NCBI GenBank assembly: GCA_001662425.1
Contig: BDDC01000220.1
Coordinates: 1-64,000 of the forward strand
Source of the DNA: Chlamydomonas sphaeroides
Lineage: Eukaryota; Chlorophyta; Chlorophyceae; Chlamydomonadales; Chlamydomonadaceae
Direction: 5' to 3'
DNA: 64,000 nt
The notes beneath the pieces were generated by a model that was not told where the DNA came from, did no database searches, and saw only the letters and a program-made list of their open reading frames with translations. Positions within the stretch are counted from its first letter, which is position 1. Each line of letters begins with the position of its first letter. Both the position numbers and the translations under genes were made by a program. Below, piece after piece: positions 11,628 through 22,772 of the stretch.

Positions 11628-14600
11628 CTACGCCTGGTCCAGCGCGTCCTCCTCCTGCTGCTGGTGCAAGCTCAGGGAGCGCCGCGCAGCACGCCAGTGG
11701 CTGCCTGTCGTCCTCCTCCCCGTGCGCGAGTGGTGCAGCTGAGTGCCGTGGGGGCCCTCGAGCTTCTCATCGTCGTCGTCGTCCTCCTCCTCGTCCTCCT
11801 CCGACGACGGCTCCACAAACTGCGCCACATGCGGCTCCCTGCGCGGCGGACACAACGAGGGCTGGTTTGGAGGGCCAGCGGCTGGAGGTGCGCCGGCGAA
11901 GCGGCGCGGCCGCGGCCCGCCCGCCTGCGTCCTCCGGGGGTAGCTGCTACTTGACGACGTATGGCTGAGGTTAAAGCGTCAAGCGTGTTGTGCCTGGGCC
12001 CAAGGCAGGTCCACGACAAGCTAATGATTGGTATCAGCCCTACGATGACGTGAGCATAGAACTATCATCACCAACAAATCCTTCGCGCAGCGGCCCACCT
12101 GGTGAACCAGAAGTCCTGGCGGCGGAACTTCGCGGTTTCGTTGCCCGACTTGATGATATCCGTGACGTCCGTCATCACGGTCGCAAGCCGGCCGCCGCCC
12201 TGCATGAACCGCTTGCGGACGTAGTCCTGCAGTACAGCACAGCACACACGCCGTACACCGTACCAGGCGGTTGTAGGGGGCGTCAGTGGCGGTGCGCCAG
12301 CACAGGGCAGCGTACCCGGTCACCGTAGCAAGGCGTGAGCACAGTCATGGGCTCGGAGCGTTCTACGGAGCGACTACGTCGTAGCTGGCCCGCTGTGGCC
12401 GTCACCAGCGAGTGGACTTGCCTCCATGTAGTTGTAGACGTACTTGAAGCGGCCCTCCTCGAAGATGCGCTTCAGGAGGGCGCGCTTGGGCGGATGGTTG
12501 AAGCCCTTGACCTCCACCAGCACTGTACGGCCGGGGGGCAGCAGCACAGCGCAGCGCGCGTCAGGGGCCACACGGCAGGACTTGCCAGCAAGCAGCTCCA
12601 GCTTGACATGAGCTAGAGAAACAAGTGAGGAGAGCGGGACGGGGTCAGCAGGGCAGGCGGGCCAGCAGCAAGGGCCCAAGGGCTCGGTGTACATGCGTAG
12701 GGTTGCGTCGACCGCTCGCTGGCTCCCACCGTTGTGCACATTGTGCGACTTGAGGACGTCGCTGGCGCCCTCAAAAACGTTCACCTCAAAGCCCTCCGTG
12801 TCCACCTTGAGCAGCAGGACCTGGGCAGGCGGGACGCATGAGGGTGGCGCGCCAGCGGCTGGGACCGACCCACACAAGGAGCACCAATGCCCAGGCGCGG
12901 CAGGAGCCGCGCCGCCACCCGCCCATCCCTTCACGCAAAACCCGACACCAACAGCACGCCCCGTTGTAAGATGCAGCCCCGCGACCCTGCCGTCAACACG
13001 CACGCCCCCTTGCACGGCAAGCCCCACACCGCTCACGTCCTGCTTGACGAACTCGGACAGCGGCCGCATCTCGATCGTCACGTGCCCGGGGCCCGGCTCC
13101 TCGGCCGCCGCCCCCTCGCCCTGGCTGGTGATCTCCGCAAAGCCCCAGCTGCCGTTGGTCTGCAGGCTGCCCGTGGAGGCCTTGGCGGCGATGGCGTAGG
13201 GGTGCACTGCGGGCAAGACACGGGAGGCACGTGGCGGAAGTCGTGAGGCGTGCGGCACGAGGCGTGCCGCGCTAGGATGTGCGTTAGGGGCGACCGAGGC
13301 AGCCCGCCACACACGCGCGAGAGAGATTGCGGGTCGTGGCGGTGACTTGGGACCCCATGCGGGCCGCAGCGCCGGGTCCCTTGCGACGGTCGGCACGAGG
13401 CATGCGTTACCGCTGCACGCGCTGCTGCCTGGGGCGCCCGGCATGCAGGGCGGGGGTTTCCTGTCGGGGCTGCGGACGCGCGTAGGGCCTCCGACGCCCC
13501 CCAGCATGTGGCGGTCATCACGCGACCCGCGGGGCTGTGCCAGTGGGCGCTGCCAGTCGCACCGCCTCCCGCCCTGCCGCAACCCGCGTCTAGCTGCCCG
13601 TCTTCGGCCTCGCGGCGCACCCGTGATCTTGTCGCCCCAGGGGTTGATGTGCTTGCTGGCCTTGAGCATGGTGCGCGGCACCAGCTGCGGCAGCAGGGGA
13701 GAGGGGGACGGGGGAGGTGGAGAGAGGCAGTGTGGGAGGGGCAGGTGGGTGCGGTTGCGACGCGGGGCCCTTGAGTGCCATGCTGGAGGAGGGGCCGCCT
13801 GCAGGCTGCAGGCTGCGACCGTGTGTCAGGGGGATGATGGGGCGGCAGCCGCCATGGCCAGGCCGTGTGCTCGGGCGGAGGCCTCCTGCCCTCACCTGGG
13901 GTTCAAAGGACACCACCTGGCAGCCGAAGGAGCCCGCGATGAGCGAGAAGTAGCCGACTGACGCGCGAGGCGGGCGGGCGGGGAGGGGCGGGTTGGGGGG
14001 ATGTTGCGTGGGCTGGGCGGCCGTGTAGTGCGCCGCTGACTGCCGTGTGCTCTGTACGGCCCAGGGTGCGGGGGGCGGGCTAGCGGGCTCTGTTGGCGGG
14101 CCATGGTGAAGACCCTCTTGTGGGCTCTTTCTTGGCTCACCGTTGGCTCCAACGTCCACCACCAGGCCGTTCTTGCCGTTGCCGCAGCCGGGCTCCAGGA
14201 TTTCCTGAGCAGCGGAGGCGCACGGGTCGTGAAAGAGTGCGTGTCGTACGAAGGCACATGTCGTATGAGGTGCGTGTTGTGCGACGTAGCAGCTAGGCAG
14301 CGGCGTATGGGGCTAGGCAGGCCCCCTGTACCTTGAAAATGGCAGTCTCCACGGGCGCGAACACGCCGTTCTTATTGATGCCCCAGCCTTCGCACAGGCT
14401 GGGAGCGCACACGTGGGGCGCGGCACGGCGAGGCAATCAGGAGCACGGCTTGTGTAGAAAGGTGTTGCCGAGTCGCCAAGCAGTGCTACGACAAGTTCCG
14501 CTGCGCGCCTCTGTGTCGGCACCCTGAAGTTTGCGCTTACTCGCACGCGCAGTGGGCGCACGAGACCATGTTGATGGGCGGGTCGTGCGTCAGCCGCCGG

Positions 14601-14896
14601 ACGCTGGAGGGGCGGCAGGGGAGGGGGGGAAGGCAATGGGTAACAGGCGAAGGCAGGGGTAGGGAGGGGTAGCCGTGCCTGAAGAAGTGCGGTGCGATCG
14701 ACCCTTACTAGAGCGCTGGAGCCTGTTCGTATAGCTGCTGCGTGCTGAGGTTCGCTGTCATCTCCGCTAGAAGCGCGATGATGTGCGTATCGCCCGATAG
14801 TTGTCTGCCGGGGTCGCCCTGCAGCGCCACTGCAGCTACACATGATAGCAGCGCAATTAGCAGCCGCGCGGCCGTGGCCGTGGCTGTCACTGGCAT
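11628..14896 (-). CDS. FkbM-family methyltransferase with N-terminal signal/anchor
   Basis: Eleven exons: 14896-14709, 14603-14541, 14398-14332, 14204-14141, 13957-13896, 13684-13621, 13206-13037, 12820-12730, 12612-12422, 12226-12099 and 11838-11628. They total 1299 nt (432 residues) and every phase matches. The N-terminus (AARLLIALLSCVAAVAL) looks like a signal peptide or type II anchor. The FkbM motifs are built across splice junctions: GLVVDVGANVGYFSLIAGS (SAM loop), VVSFEPQ, LLLKVDTEGFEVNVFEGA and HVKLELLAG. FkbM enzymes methylate hydroxyl groups of sugars or natural products using SAM; a secretory-pathway glycan substrate is only an inference. A CxxC-like cluster (VSCAHCACD) precedes the domain. 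The C-terminus is very acidic (EEDEEEDDDDDEKLEG). The intron after 12422 appears to use a GC donor (GAG|GCAAGT). Confidence 0.88.
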
Positions 14897-15694
14897 AGTT
14901 CGGCCGCAGTTGAACGCTGCCTAGAAGCCCTGGCTCGCCAGGCTGCCTACGAGAGTATTTTTGTTATGTATTGTGAGAAATCAGTGTCTCGCTTTGTGCA
15001 ACAACCGCGCAACAACGGGATGTAATTTGAAATCGCAGACGGAAACCTTCGCCTCGCCCCTCGCGACGCGGCTTCCCCCGTTGGTTAACGCCGCTCCCTT
15101 TCACAGCTTCGAGCCACGGCTAGGCGACGTTAACACTTCATCTGGCACTGCACAGGTTTTTCACAAGCTTGTAGTGTGGCGATGTGCCCCTACCGCATTC
15201 CCCGCACCTTCCTACGAGACGACTTCGACCACTCACCGGGGAGTGGGGAAGGCTATGGCGCTGGCTGCAGCCGGTTAACCCACACAGGCCGTCTACCGCG
15301 GCATTTGGTCTACAACCGCCCCACCTTTCACCTCAACACGGTACTCATACCTGGCCAGGGTTTTCAGCAACGACATTACAAGTGTGAGCGTGAATGTAAT
15401 TGATATGGTAATGATGAGAAGGACTTAAGCCCCCGGCCGGAGCTAACAAGCAGCCGCCCCTTGCAAAGTCCGGCGGTGCGCTGTGGCGCTGGCGGTGGCG
15501 AAGGTCGCCACTCGTCCGAACTGTGCCCTAGCTCACTCCTCCGCTGCCCATCCCAACGGCACTCTTAACGTCCACCTGATGCGGCCCCCAAGAAACCCCA
15601 CACCGCACCCCATGCCCCGGCACGGCCACAGACGCAGCGCCCGCGACCTCAGCATGTCTGCCTGCCCAGCCAGCCCGCGCCGCGCTGCCGCTGC
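14897..15694. other. Intergenic: FkbM promoter and TBCC 3' UTR
   Basis: Both neighbours are on the minus strand. The half nearest the FkbM start is unusually AT-rich for this window around 14950-14970. The other half should hold the 3' UTR of cofactor C. No additional gene is supported. Confidence 0.5.
15376..15380 (-). terminator. Candidate TGTAA polyadenylation signal for TBCC
   Basis: The minus strand reads TGTAA 315 nt after the TBCC stop. TGTAA is the common volvocine polyadenylation signal (established). One 5-mer can occur by chance, so this is tentative. Confidence 0.35.
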
Positions 15695-18600
15695 TCAGAC
15701 CTCGTCCGCGTCCGCCTCCGCGGCGCCCTCTGCCGCCGCCACCGCCGCCGCCGCCGGGCCGCCCTCCCACACGCCCGGCGGCACGTCCAGCCGCTCCGCC
15801 GGCCACTGGCCCTCCGGCATCAGTCCCCAGTTGGGGCTCTGCACCGCCTTGATCCAGCCAAAGTCGTCCACCTGCGGGTGAACGTTCATCAGCCATCAGC
15901 AGCTTCCTTTACTGCTAGACAACTCATATCAAACCGCACATCATACGGAGGTAGCGGGATGCACGGCCTTGATCCAGCCAAGGTCGGGCGATTGCGGCCC
16001 GCGAGGAGCGGCCAGGAGCCCACATGACTGGACACCAACCGCCAGCTCCTGTTCGCAAGCCCGTGCCGCGTGGGCGGTATCGTGGCCTCTCAACGCCTCA
16101 AGCGTTAGGTGCATTCTTACAGCTCAGACACAGGCTGGCAGGCGCGGGCGACTGGCAGCCCCATCCCCCCGCCCCTGGTCGCTCCGGGACCGTGGTACTG
16201 TGGCCTAGGGTGCACTGCGTCGGGACCAGGAGGTGCTGCCGCGGTCCGGGTCGGGGCTGTAGGGCCTTGGTGCCCAGCGGGCGGTGCCGCCCACATGCAG
16301 CAGCAGCAGCAGCAGGGCGGCTCGCTGCCTCGCGCCCGCCGCGCCGCGCGCCGTCTCCACTGCGCCGCTGCGCTTCACGCCCCGCACCTGGTGCCCCAGG
16401 GCTGCCCCCCGTCCCCACCTGCTGCCAGGTGCCCGTATCCTCGTGGCCCCCCAGCTTGTGCGCCTGCAGGGGCCACGACAGGGGCACAAGCAGGGCAGCA
16501 CTGCATCAGAGGTAGGGCCACCCGCGCAAGAGGGGCGCGGCGCGGCCTCTGCGCCGTGCGGCGGCGGGACGACACGGGCTGCGCGAACCGCGCGTGGCGC
16601 GGGGCGGCCGGCGGGCCCCGGCCCGCCAAGCGCGGCCGCGCTTGGCTCCTGCGCGGCACCCTACGTCTTCGCCCGGCCCCCTGCGCGGCCGCTGCCCAGG
16701 CAGCCGCTGCAGCCGCCCGCTCCGCAGCACCGGCCCGCGCCGCCCCCGCGCCTCGGCCACTGGGCCTGCGACCGACCCGACCCAACCCCCGCGGCCACTG
16801 GGCCCGCGACCCACCCGCAGCAGCGCCTCCAGCTGCGGCTGCTCCGCCACGGCCGCGGCCCAGGGCGCCACGCGCACGCCCGTGCTGTGCTCGATGATGG
16901 GCCGGCTGCGGCAGCGCAGGAACAGGTCGCTGGCGTGCGTGCGGTGCACCCGCACCTGCGGCGGCGGGCCGGGGCCGCGGGGGAGGAAGGGGGCGGGGGA
17001 GGGAGGCGGCGAGTGTTTTCTGTGCGCTACTCCTGCGCGCGCCCAGGTCTGCGGCGTGCGGGCGCGGGCGGTGGCGAGCGCCGGGCGGTCCGCTGGCCGA
17101 GTGCGGCGCGGGGGCCACAGGCCCCTGCTCTCTTTCCCTCCTCCGCCCCTTCCGCCCCCTCCCTTTCCCTGCCCCTACCCCGCCACGGGCCGCAGGCCCC
17201 TGCCCCCTTCCCCCGCTCCCGCCGCTCCCCCGCCCTCGCCCGCTGGGAGCTGGGGATGTTGCTTGCAAAGGAAGCTTCGTCACTGCTTTCGCAACCTGTA
17301 CCCATTTGATACCCCCTCGCCCGCCGCCTCCCCCGCGCTGCCCCGGCCCCTGCCTGGTACGTGGCGAGGCTCAGGCGGCAGCGCCGCAGCTCGTCCGCAA
17401 ACACCGCGCCCGTGACCGGGCCCGCCACCACCTCGCAGTCCACCAGCCCCGCCAGCCGCAGCGCGCGCAGGTGGCCCAGCACCACCACCCGGCACCGCGT
17501 CAGGCCAAGCAGCACAAAGTCGCCGCCGCTGGCGGCGGAGCTGGCGGCGGCGGCGGAGCTGGCGGCGGCGGTGGAGGCGGCGGCGGTGAAGGCGGCGGCG
17601 GCGGGCGCGTCGTTGCAAGCTAGCTGGTGCGCCGAGAGGACAACGGTGGCGTCGGTGAGGCCCATGAGGCCGCGGCCGCGGGCGACGAGCGCTCGGTCCT
17701 GGTCGGAGATGGAGAGCGTGGCGGCCTCGGGTGGGGAGGGCGCGGTGGCGGCGGCGGAGGCGGCGGTGGCGGTAGTGGAGGGAGCTGGGACGGAGGCGGA
17801 GGCGGCAGGGGCGGAGGTGGCGGCGGCGGCGCTGACCTCCTGCCCGCGGACCTTGCTGACCTTTTTGCTGCCGAACGCAAACTTCCTGCGCGTGGGGCGG
17901 AGGTCGTGAGGCGTGGGGCGTGATGGGTTTGCCACGGGCTGGGGGGCGAGGAGCGCCGTGCCCTCTCACGAGCACACGGCGTGCTCGGCCCAAACCCCTG
18001 CTGGCTCCAAGGCCTGCGAGTGACGCGCTCCAACATGAAAGTGGGACCAGCGGCGAGGGCCCACGGTTCCCTTGGAGCCAGCGCCCCTGTGACCCACTTG
18101 CGCGGCGCCAGCGCGGACCGCGCGCCCTCGATGCCTGCCCTCAGCGCCGCCACCGCCGCCGCGCACTGCTTTTGGTCGTACGGCGGCAGGTAGTACGACG
18201 CGGCCGCCGCCGATCGCTCTATCGCGACCACTTCGGCCGACAGCAACTCGAGCGAGGAGGCAACCGCCTCGGGGCTGGCTGCCGACACCGCGAGCGGCGC
18301 GGGCGAAGGCCCGGTGTCGCCGGCATCGGCTGCAGACGATGGTGACGATACCGACGGGGCCTGCGGCTGCGGCGTAGGGGCTTGCCCTAGGGCCTGGGGC
18401 GGCTGTTGCGACTGTTGCTCGAGTAGCATGCGCTGCAGAGCGTCCTCGACGCAGCGCTGCCGCGCCGCGAAGGACTGCAGGAAGCGGGCAATGTCCTCGC
18501 GCGGGTCGGCAGCAGCGCGCGTCTCCTCGCGCCGCCGCTCGCGCTCGGCCTTGCGAGCGACGTCCAGCGAGGCGAGCTTATCTAGGACGAGCGCCGCGGG

Positions 18601-18726
18601 GGCGGAGGTGGACGCCGGCGACGGCTCTGCGACGCCCTCGGCGCCAGCTGCGCCGGCGTCGACGGCGGGGGCCAACGGCGCTGCAGCGCCGCCGCCGCCC
18701 GGGCTGACGTCAGGATCAGTGGCCAT
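15695..18726 (-). CDS. TBCC: Tubulin-folding cofactor C
   Basis: Five exons: 18726-18098, 17885-17354, 16955-16815, 16463-16419 and 15871-15695. They total 1524 nt (507 residues) with all phases consistent. The N-terminal part is helical and charged (KAERERRREETRAAADPRED, ARFLQSFAARQRCVEDAL), like the spectrin-like TBCC N-domain. The linker has the conserved KKFAFGSKKVSKV. The C-CAP/cofactor-C beta-helix domain includes VVLGHLRALRLAGLVDCEVV, ASDLFLRCRSRPIIEHSTG and VDDFGWIKAVQSPNW. TBCC stimulates GTP hydrolysis by beta-tubulin in the cofactor C/D/E complex, releasing the tubulin dimer (established). The 45-nt fourth exon (AHKLGGHEDTGTWQQ) was found because it restores the TWxxVDDF block. The donor after 17354 is CAG|GCAGGG, a possible GC-AG intron. 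An Ala-rich insertion separates the domains. Confidence 0.92.
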
Positions 18727-19215
18727 TGGAAGCTGGCTGGCCGCTGGCTGGGTGGATGGCTGGGCAAGAGGAGGGTGGGGCTGCGACGCTTCGAGTGCGG
18801 GCCGCGGGGTATTCGAGTAGGGTGGAGCGGGCGCACGCGGGAGGTGATCTGTAGCTAGTGCGCTAATTCAAGCAGCTGCAAGCTCAAGAACAGAAAGACA
18901 GGCGAGTTCGCTCAGTTCGGCATTTGGCGGGGTGGATGGTGTTCGCACAGTTGTGCACCGCTCGTAATTGTTCTAAGCGTTGGTGAGCAGTGCAATATGA
19001 TGTGCGGGTGAGACTGACGCAGCGACGCTCTGACCCAAACCCTTCGGTCGGATGCATGCCGAAGCTTTCGCAGTACACTGCCAGCCTCCGAAAAATTTGG
19101 TATGCTTTCTCTAGCTTATACAATTCATATTGGCAGCAGCGGAGCCAAACGACACACCTCAGCACGAACTGTTGCTCGGTCGCGGAGCCAGCGACTTGCG
19201 CTGTGAGCCGGTGCC
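18727..19215. promoter_or_regulatory. Bidirectional promoter region, TBCC/UBXD8-like pair
   Basis: These 489 bp lie between divergent start codons. The stretch around 18850-19140 is markedly less GC-rich than the flanks, as expected for a promoter. No specific box is assigned. Confidence 0.5.
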
Positions 19216-22200
19216 ATGGCGGACGCGGGCAATGGAAACGCTGATGATCTGCTGGCTGTGCAGCAGCTCCAGCGCCTGGCGCACTGCGATGAAGTCCAGG
19301 CTCGCTTCCTACTGGAGGCCGCTGGTGGCAACCTGGAGCTTGCCTTGCAGATGGCCATAGGTGGGCTGCGATTAGCGCCATGAGCAGCCGCCCGCTGTGT
19401 GCGAACCAAGGTCGCATCCGTCACGCGAAGTTGCTTGGGCCCAGCCGCTCCCGGTCCCCCGCGCGGCCCAGGTCCGTGACGACCAACAGCTACGCATGAA
19501 TGCTTGAGGGCTTGTGACACGACGCCCGGGTCACCTGTCACCCACCCTCTCCAAATGCCCCCACGGCCCCGCCAGAGAACACCGACATGGGGGATGCCTA
19601 CGCGCAGCACCAGCACCTCCCGCCGCCGCCCGCCCCGGCGGCTCCCGGCCGCACCGCATTCAACGGACCGCTGCCGCCGCGCCCGCGCGCACCGGCGGCG
19701 CGCGTCCCCGGAGCGCCCGCGGGCGCCAGCCCCGCCGGCGCCTTCGCCGGCCCGCTTTCCCTGCTGGGCCTAGTGCTCCGCGTCCCCCTCATGGCGATTG
19801 GATTTGGATTGAGAATCATGCGAGCCAGCGTCGTCACCAGCATCCACGCCGCTGCCATCGTCGGCGACCGAGTGCTGCCGGCATCGGTGATGCGCGCGGC
19901 GCGAAATGCCGCGGCCGCGCTGTCGGGAGGCGAGGAGCTAGACGCGAGCGGCCAGGCCGCGGCCTTTGTGGCCAAGTTCAAGGCCGCGTACGGTGACCGG
20001 CACCCGCGCTGGCAGGAGAGCGGCTGGTGGGCGGCGGTGCAGCAGGCGCGGCGCGAGTTCCGGTTCCTGTTCGTGTACCTGCACTCGCCGGAGCACGAGG
20101 TGAGTGCCGTATCGCACGGCGTGCGTGCGGCACAGTTACTCGCTGTACATATGGCCTGGGTGGTTGGCGGCGTAGGGGCCAGGAGCGGCACGCCCGCCTG
20201 GCGGCCTGCCTGCCGCCGCCTCCCGCCGCCTCCCGCCGCCCCCCACTGTCAACGCGCTGTCGGCCCAACCTGCCGGCGCCCCACCTGCCTCAGCTATCCC
20301 CTCCCCCTGACCCTCCCTGCCACGGTCCCCCTCCCACCACCGCCACCACCCCCTACCCACAGGACACAGACGCCTTCTGCAGGTCCCTGCTGACGCACCC
20401 CGACGTTGTGGACTACGTCAACATGCACTGCGTGGCCTGGGCAGGCGACGTGACGGCCAGCGACGCCTTCGTGGTGCGGGGGTGCGGGCGCTGGGGGCGG
20501 GGGCGTCCAGGGCGGGGGCGCAGGGTGCGGGGCTCGGCCCGGGGCGCGCTGGCGGCTGGCCGCTGCGCCCGTGTCTCCATACCACAGCAGGCGCATTCTA
20601 GCGTCGCCCGCCTTGCACCGCCGGCGCTGCAGCCAGCCCCGCCCTCCCTTCTCCTGCCTCTCACCCAAGTGTGTTCCTCCCCGCCTCTCCCGCCTCCTCT
20701 CCCCTGCCCTATCTCCCCCAACCCACGCAGCTGTCGCAGCAGGTGCACATGGGCGTCACGCGCTTCCCCTACATCGCGCTGCTGGCCCCGGGCGAGGGCA
20801 GCCGCGTGACCCTGGTGGCCGCCGCCAGCGGCCCCGAGCTGCTGGCGGCGGGCGCCGGCGGCGGCGAGGCCGAGGGCGAGGCGGCGGGCGGCGGGCTGCT
20901 GGGGCTGCTGCGGCGCGCGGCGGAGCAGCACGGCGCGGTGCTGGCGGCGGCGCGGGCCGAGGTGGCGGAGCGGGTGCGTTTGGGTGTGTTCAGAAATAAG
21001 TAACATAAAGTAAGCACATATAGTAAGCACAGATGGTAAGCACCGGGTGTGTGCGTGGGGTGCGTTCAACTGTATGTTGAGAGTACAACCCGGCACGCGG
21101 CGCGCCCCGGGTTGGTAACGCGCTGGTGCTCAGGCGCGTGCGGCCACGTGTGTGAGTGCAGAGCGGGCGCGGGGAGGGGTGCTGGCCGTGGTGTGGGCTC
21201 GGCCGGACGAGTGCGTGGCCGAGCGGGCGTGTCCCGGAGGGAGGTTGGGGCGCTGGGCAGCGGCTGTGCTGTGTGCGGTCCGGTCCGTGCGGTCCGGTCC
21301 TGTCCGGCAACCCAAAGGCAGAGGTGGCGCCGGGGAAGACGATGCGTCGTGCGGCTTAGTGCCGGGGGGCCTGGCAGGCCCGGCCACAGGAGGGTCCGTT
21401 GGCGCATCCCTGCCCCTGTGCCCCTGTGCCCCCTCCCTCGCGCCTTCATATGTCGCATCCGCTGGCACGGCCGCCGCGTTGCCGTTCGCTGCGCAGGAGC
21501 TTGCGCGGCAGGCTGAACCCATGGAACACAGCTGCCTGCGGTACTATGAACGTTGTTTCTCCTCCTCTCCCCTGGCGCAGGAGTTTGCGCGGCAGCTGGT
21601 GTCGGAGCAGGACGCCGAGTATGAGGCGTCGCTGGCGGCGGACCGCGCGCGCGAGGCAGAGCGAGCGGAGCAGCGGCGGCGGCAGGAGGAGGAGGAGGCC
21701 CGGCGGCGCGCCGAGGAGCAGCGCGCCAGGTATGGCGGCCGCCATGCGGCTGGGCGGCTGGGCGGCGACGAGGCCGCTTGCTCGCTCGGGCGGCTAGAGG
21801 TTGAGACGCTTGGACTGCTTTCCCACTGCACGCTCCGGCGCGGCGCTGCATGCCACGTGGCCCAACCATGACCTCCCCGGCCGCCCGGTGACTTCCCCCG
21901 CGCCGTGCAGGGAGGAGGCGGACGCCGAGGCGGCGCGCGTGGCGGAGGCGGCCGCCGCCATCGAGCGCCGGCGCACGGCGGCCCGCGCCGCGCTGCTGCC
22001 CGAGGCGGCGGCGGGGGCGGAGGGCAGCGCCGCCATCCGGCTGCGGCTGCCGGATGGCACCAACACGTCGCGCTGCTTCCCCGAGGGCGCCACGCTGCAG
22101 GTGCGGGCGGCGGTCGGTCACACGGCGTAATCGAGGTCACACGGGAGAGTCGAGGTCACACGGCGTGGTGGCGTCTACTGTCGCAGCAACCACTCGCATG

Positions 22201-22772
22201 CGCGGCGTCCACCTCTCGCTCGCATTCTAATTCTCGAACCCGCGTGCGTCATGTCCGCTTCCCGTACGGCAGGCGGTGTTTGACTACGTTGACTCGCTGG
22301 ACGCCACGTCGTACGCCAAATACCACCTGGTGGCCAACTACCCGCGCCGCGTCTTCGTGCGCGCCGCGCATGGAGCCAGCGGCCTGGCGGAGCTGGGGCT
22401 GGTGCCGCAGGTGGGGAGCGGGGGCCGGGACGAGGGCTGGAGGGCTGGGAAGGGGAAAGGGGTTTGACACGGGCTGGGTTGGTCCTGGAGCGCAGCGGCC
22501 TGGCGGAGAGGGGGCTGGTGCCGTAGGCCCCTAGGAGACTGGCTGGAGGGTGGGGACGGGCGATTTGGTTTGTGGCTCTGACAGAGGTGGGGCTGGCGCC
22601 GGCGCGGCATATGTGGAAGGGGGCGCCATGGGAGGTAGGGGTGCTGGGTTGAGGTCTGGGCTGTCGTTCCGGGCCCTTTGCCAATGCATTTACCTGCTGC
22701 CTGCGCTGTGTGTGGTTGTGCCCCGCTGTGTTCTGCCCGCAGGCCGCCCTCTTCGTGCAGCCGGACGAGTAG
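19216..22772 (+). CDS. FAF2: UBXD8/FAF2-like UBA-UAS-UBX protein
   Basis: Eight exons: 19216-19360, 19576-20099, 20363-20473 (or to 20470), 20731-20973, 21581-21729, 21911-22100, 22273-22410 and 22743-22772, about 509 residues, phases consistent. Exon 1 encodes a UBA domain (DDLLAVQQLQRLAHCDEVQA, LEAAGGNLELALQMAI). A hydrophobic stretch follows (LLGLVLRVPLMAIGFGLRIM), matching the membrane hairpin that places UBXD8 in ER and lipid-droplet membranes. The UAS thioredoxin-like part includes RFLFVYLHSPEHEDTDAFC and VDYVNMHCVAWAGDV. A charged coiled coil (REAERAEQRRRQEEEEARRR) leads to the UBX domain (AIRLRLPDGTNTSRCFPEG, ending LFVQPDE), with NYPRR in place of the FPR loop that contacts p97/CDC48. 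The family recruits CDC48 to ubiquitinated membrane proteins. Most similar plant proteins are PUX10-type. A possible alternative acceptor lies at 21497. Confidence 0.9.
20986..21017 (+). repeat. Dispersed GTGTTCAG...AGTAAGCAC element, copy 1
   Basis: Lies just inside intron 4 of the UBXD8-like gene. It is nearly identical to 59777-59808 and is followed by partial reiterations of AGTAAGCAC. Confidence 0.6.
21060..21128 (-). repeat. Dispersed repeat, copy B
   Basis: On the minus strand this reads ACCAACCCGGGGCGCGCCGC and continues to TTGAACGCACC. It aligns along its whole length with 42563-42638. Confidence 0.65.
22116..22168 (+). repeat. 19-bp tandem repeat in UBXD8-like intron
   Basis: GGTCACACGG begins at 22116, 22135 and 22154, giving almost three 19-bp units inside the intron after exon 6. 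Confidence 0.75.
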
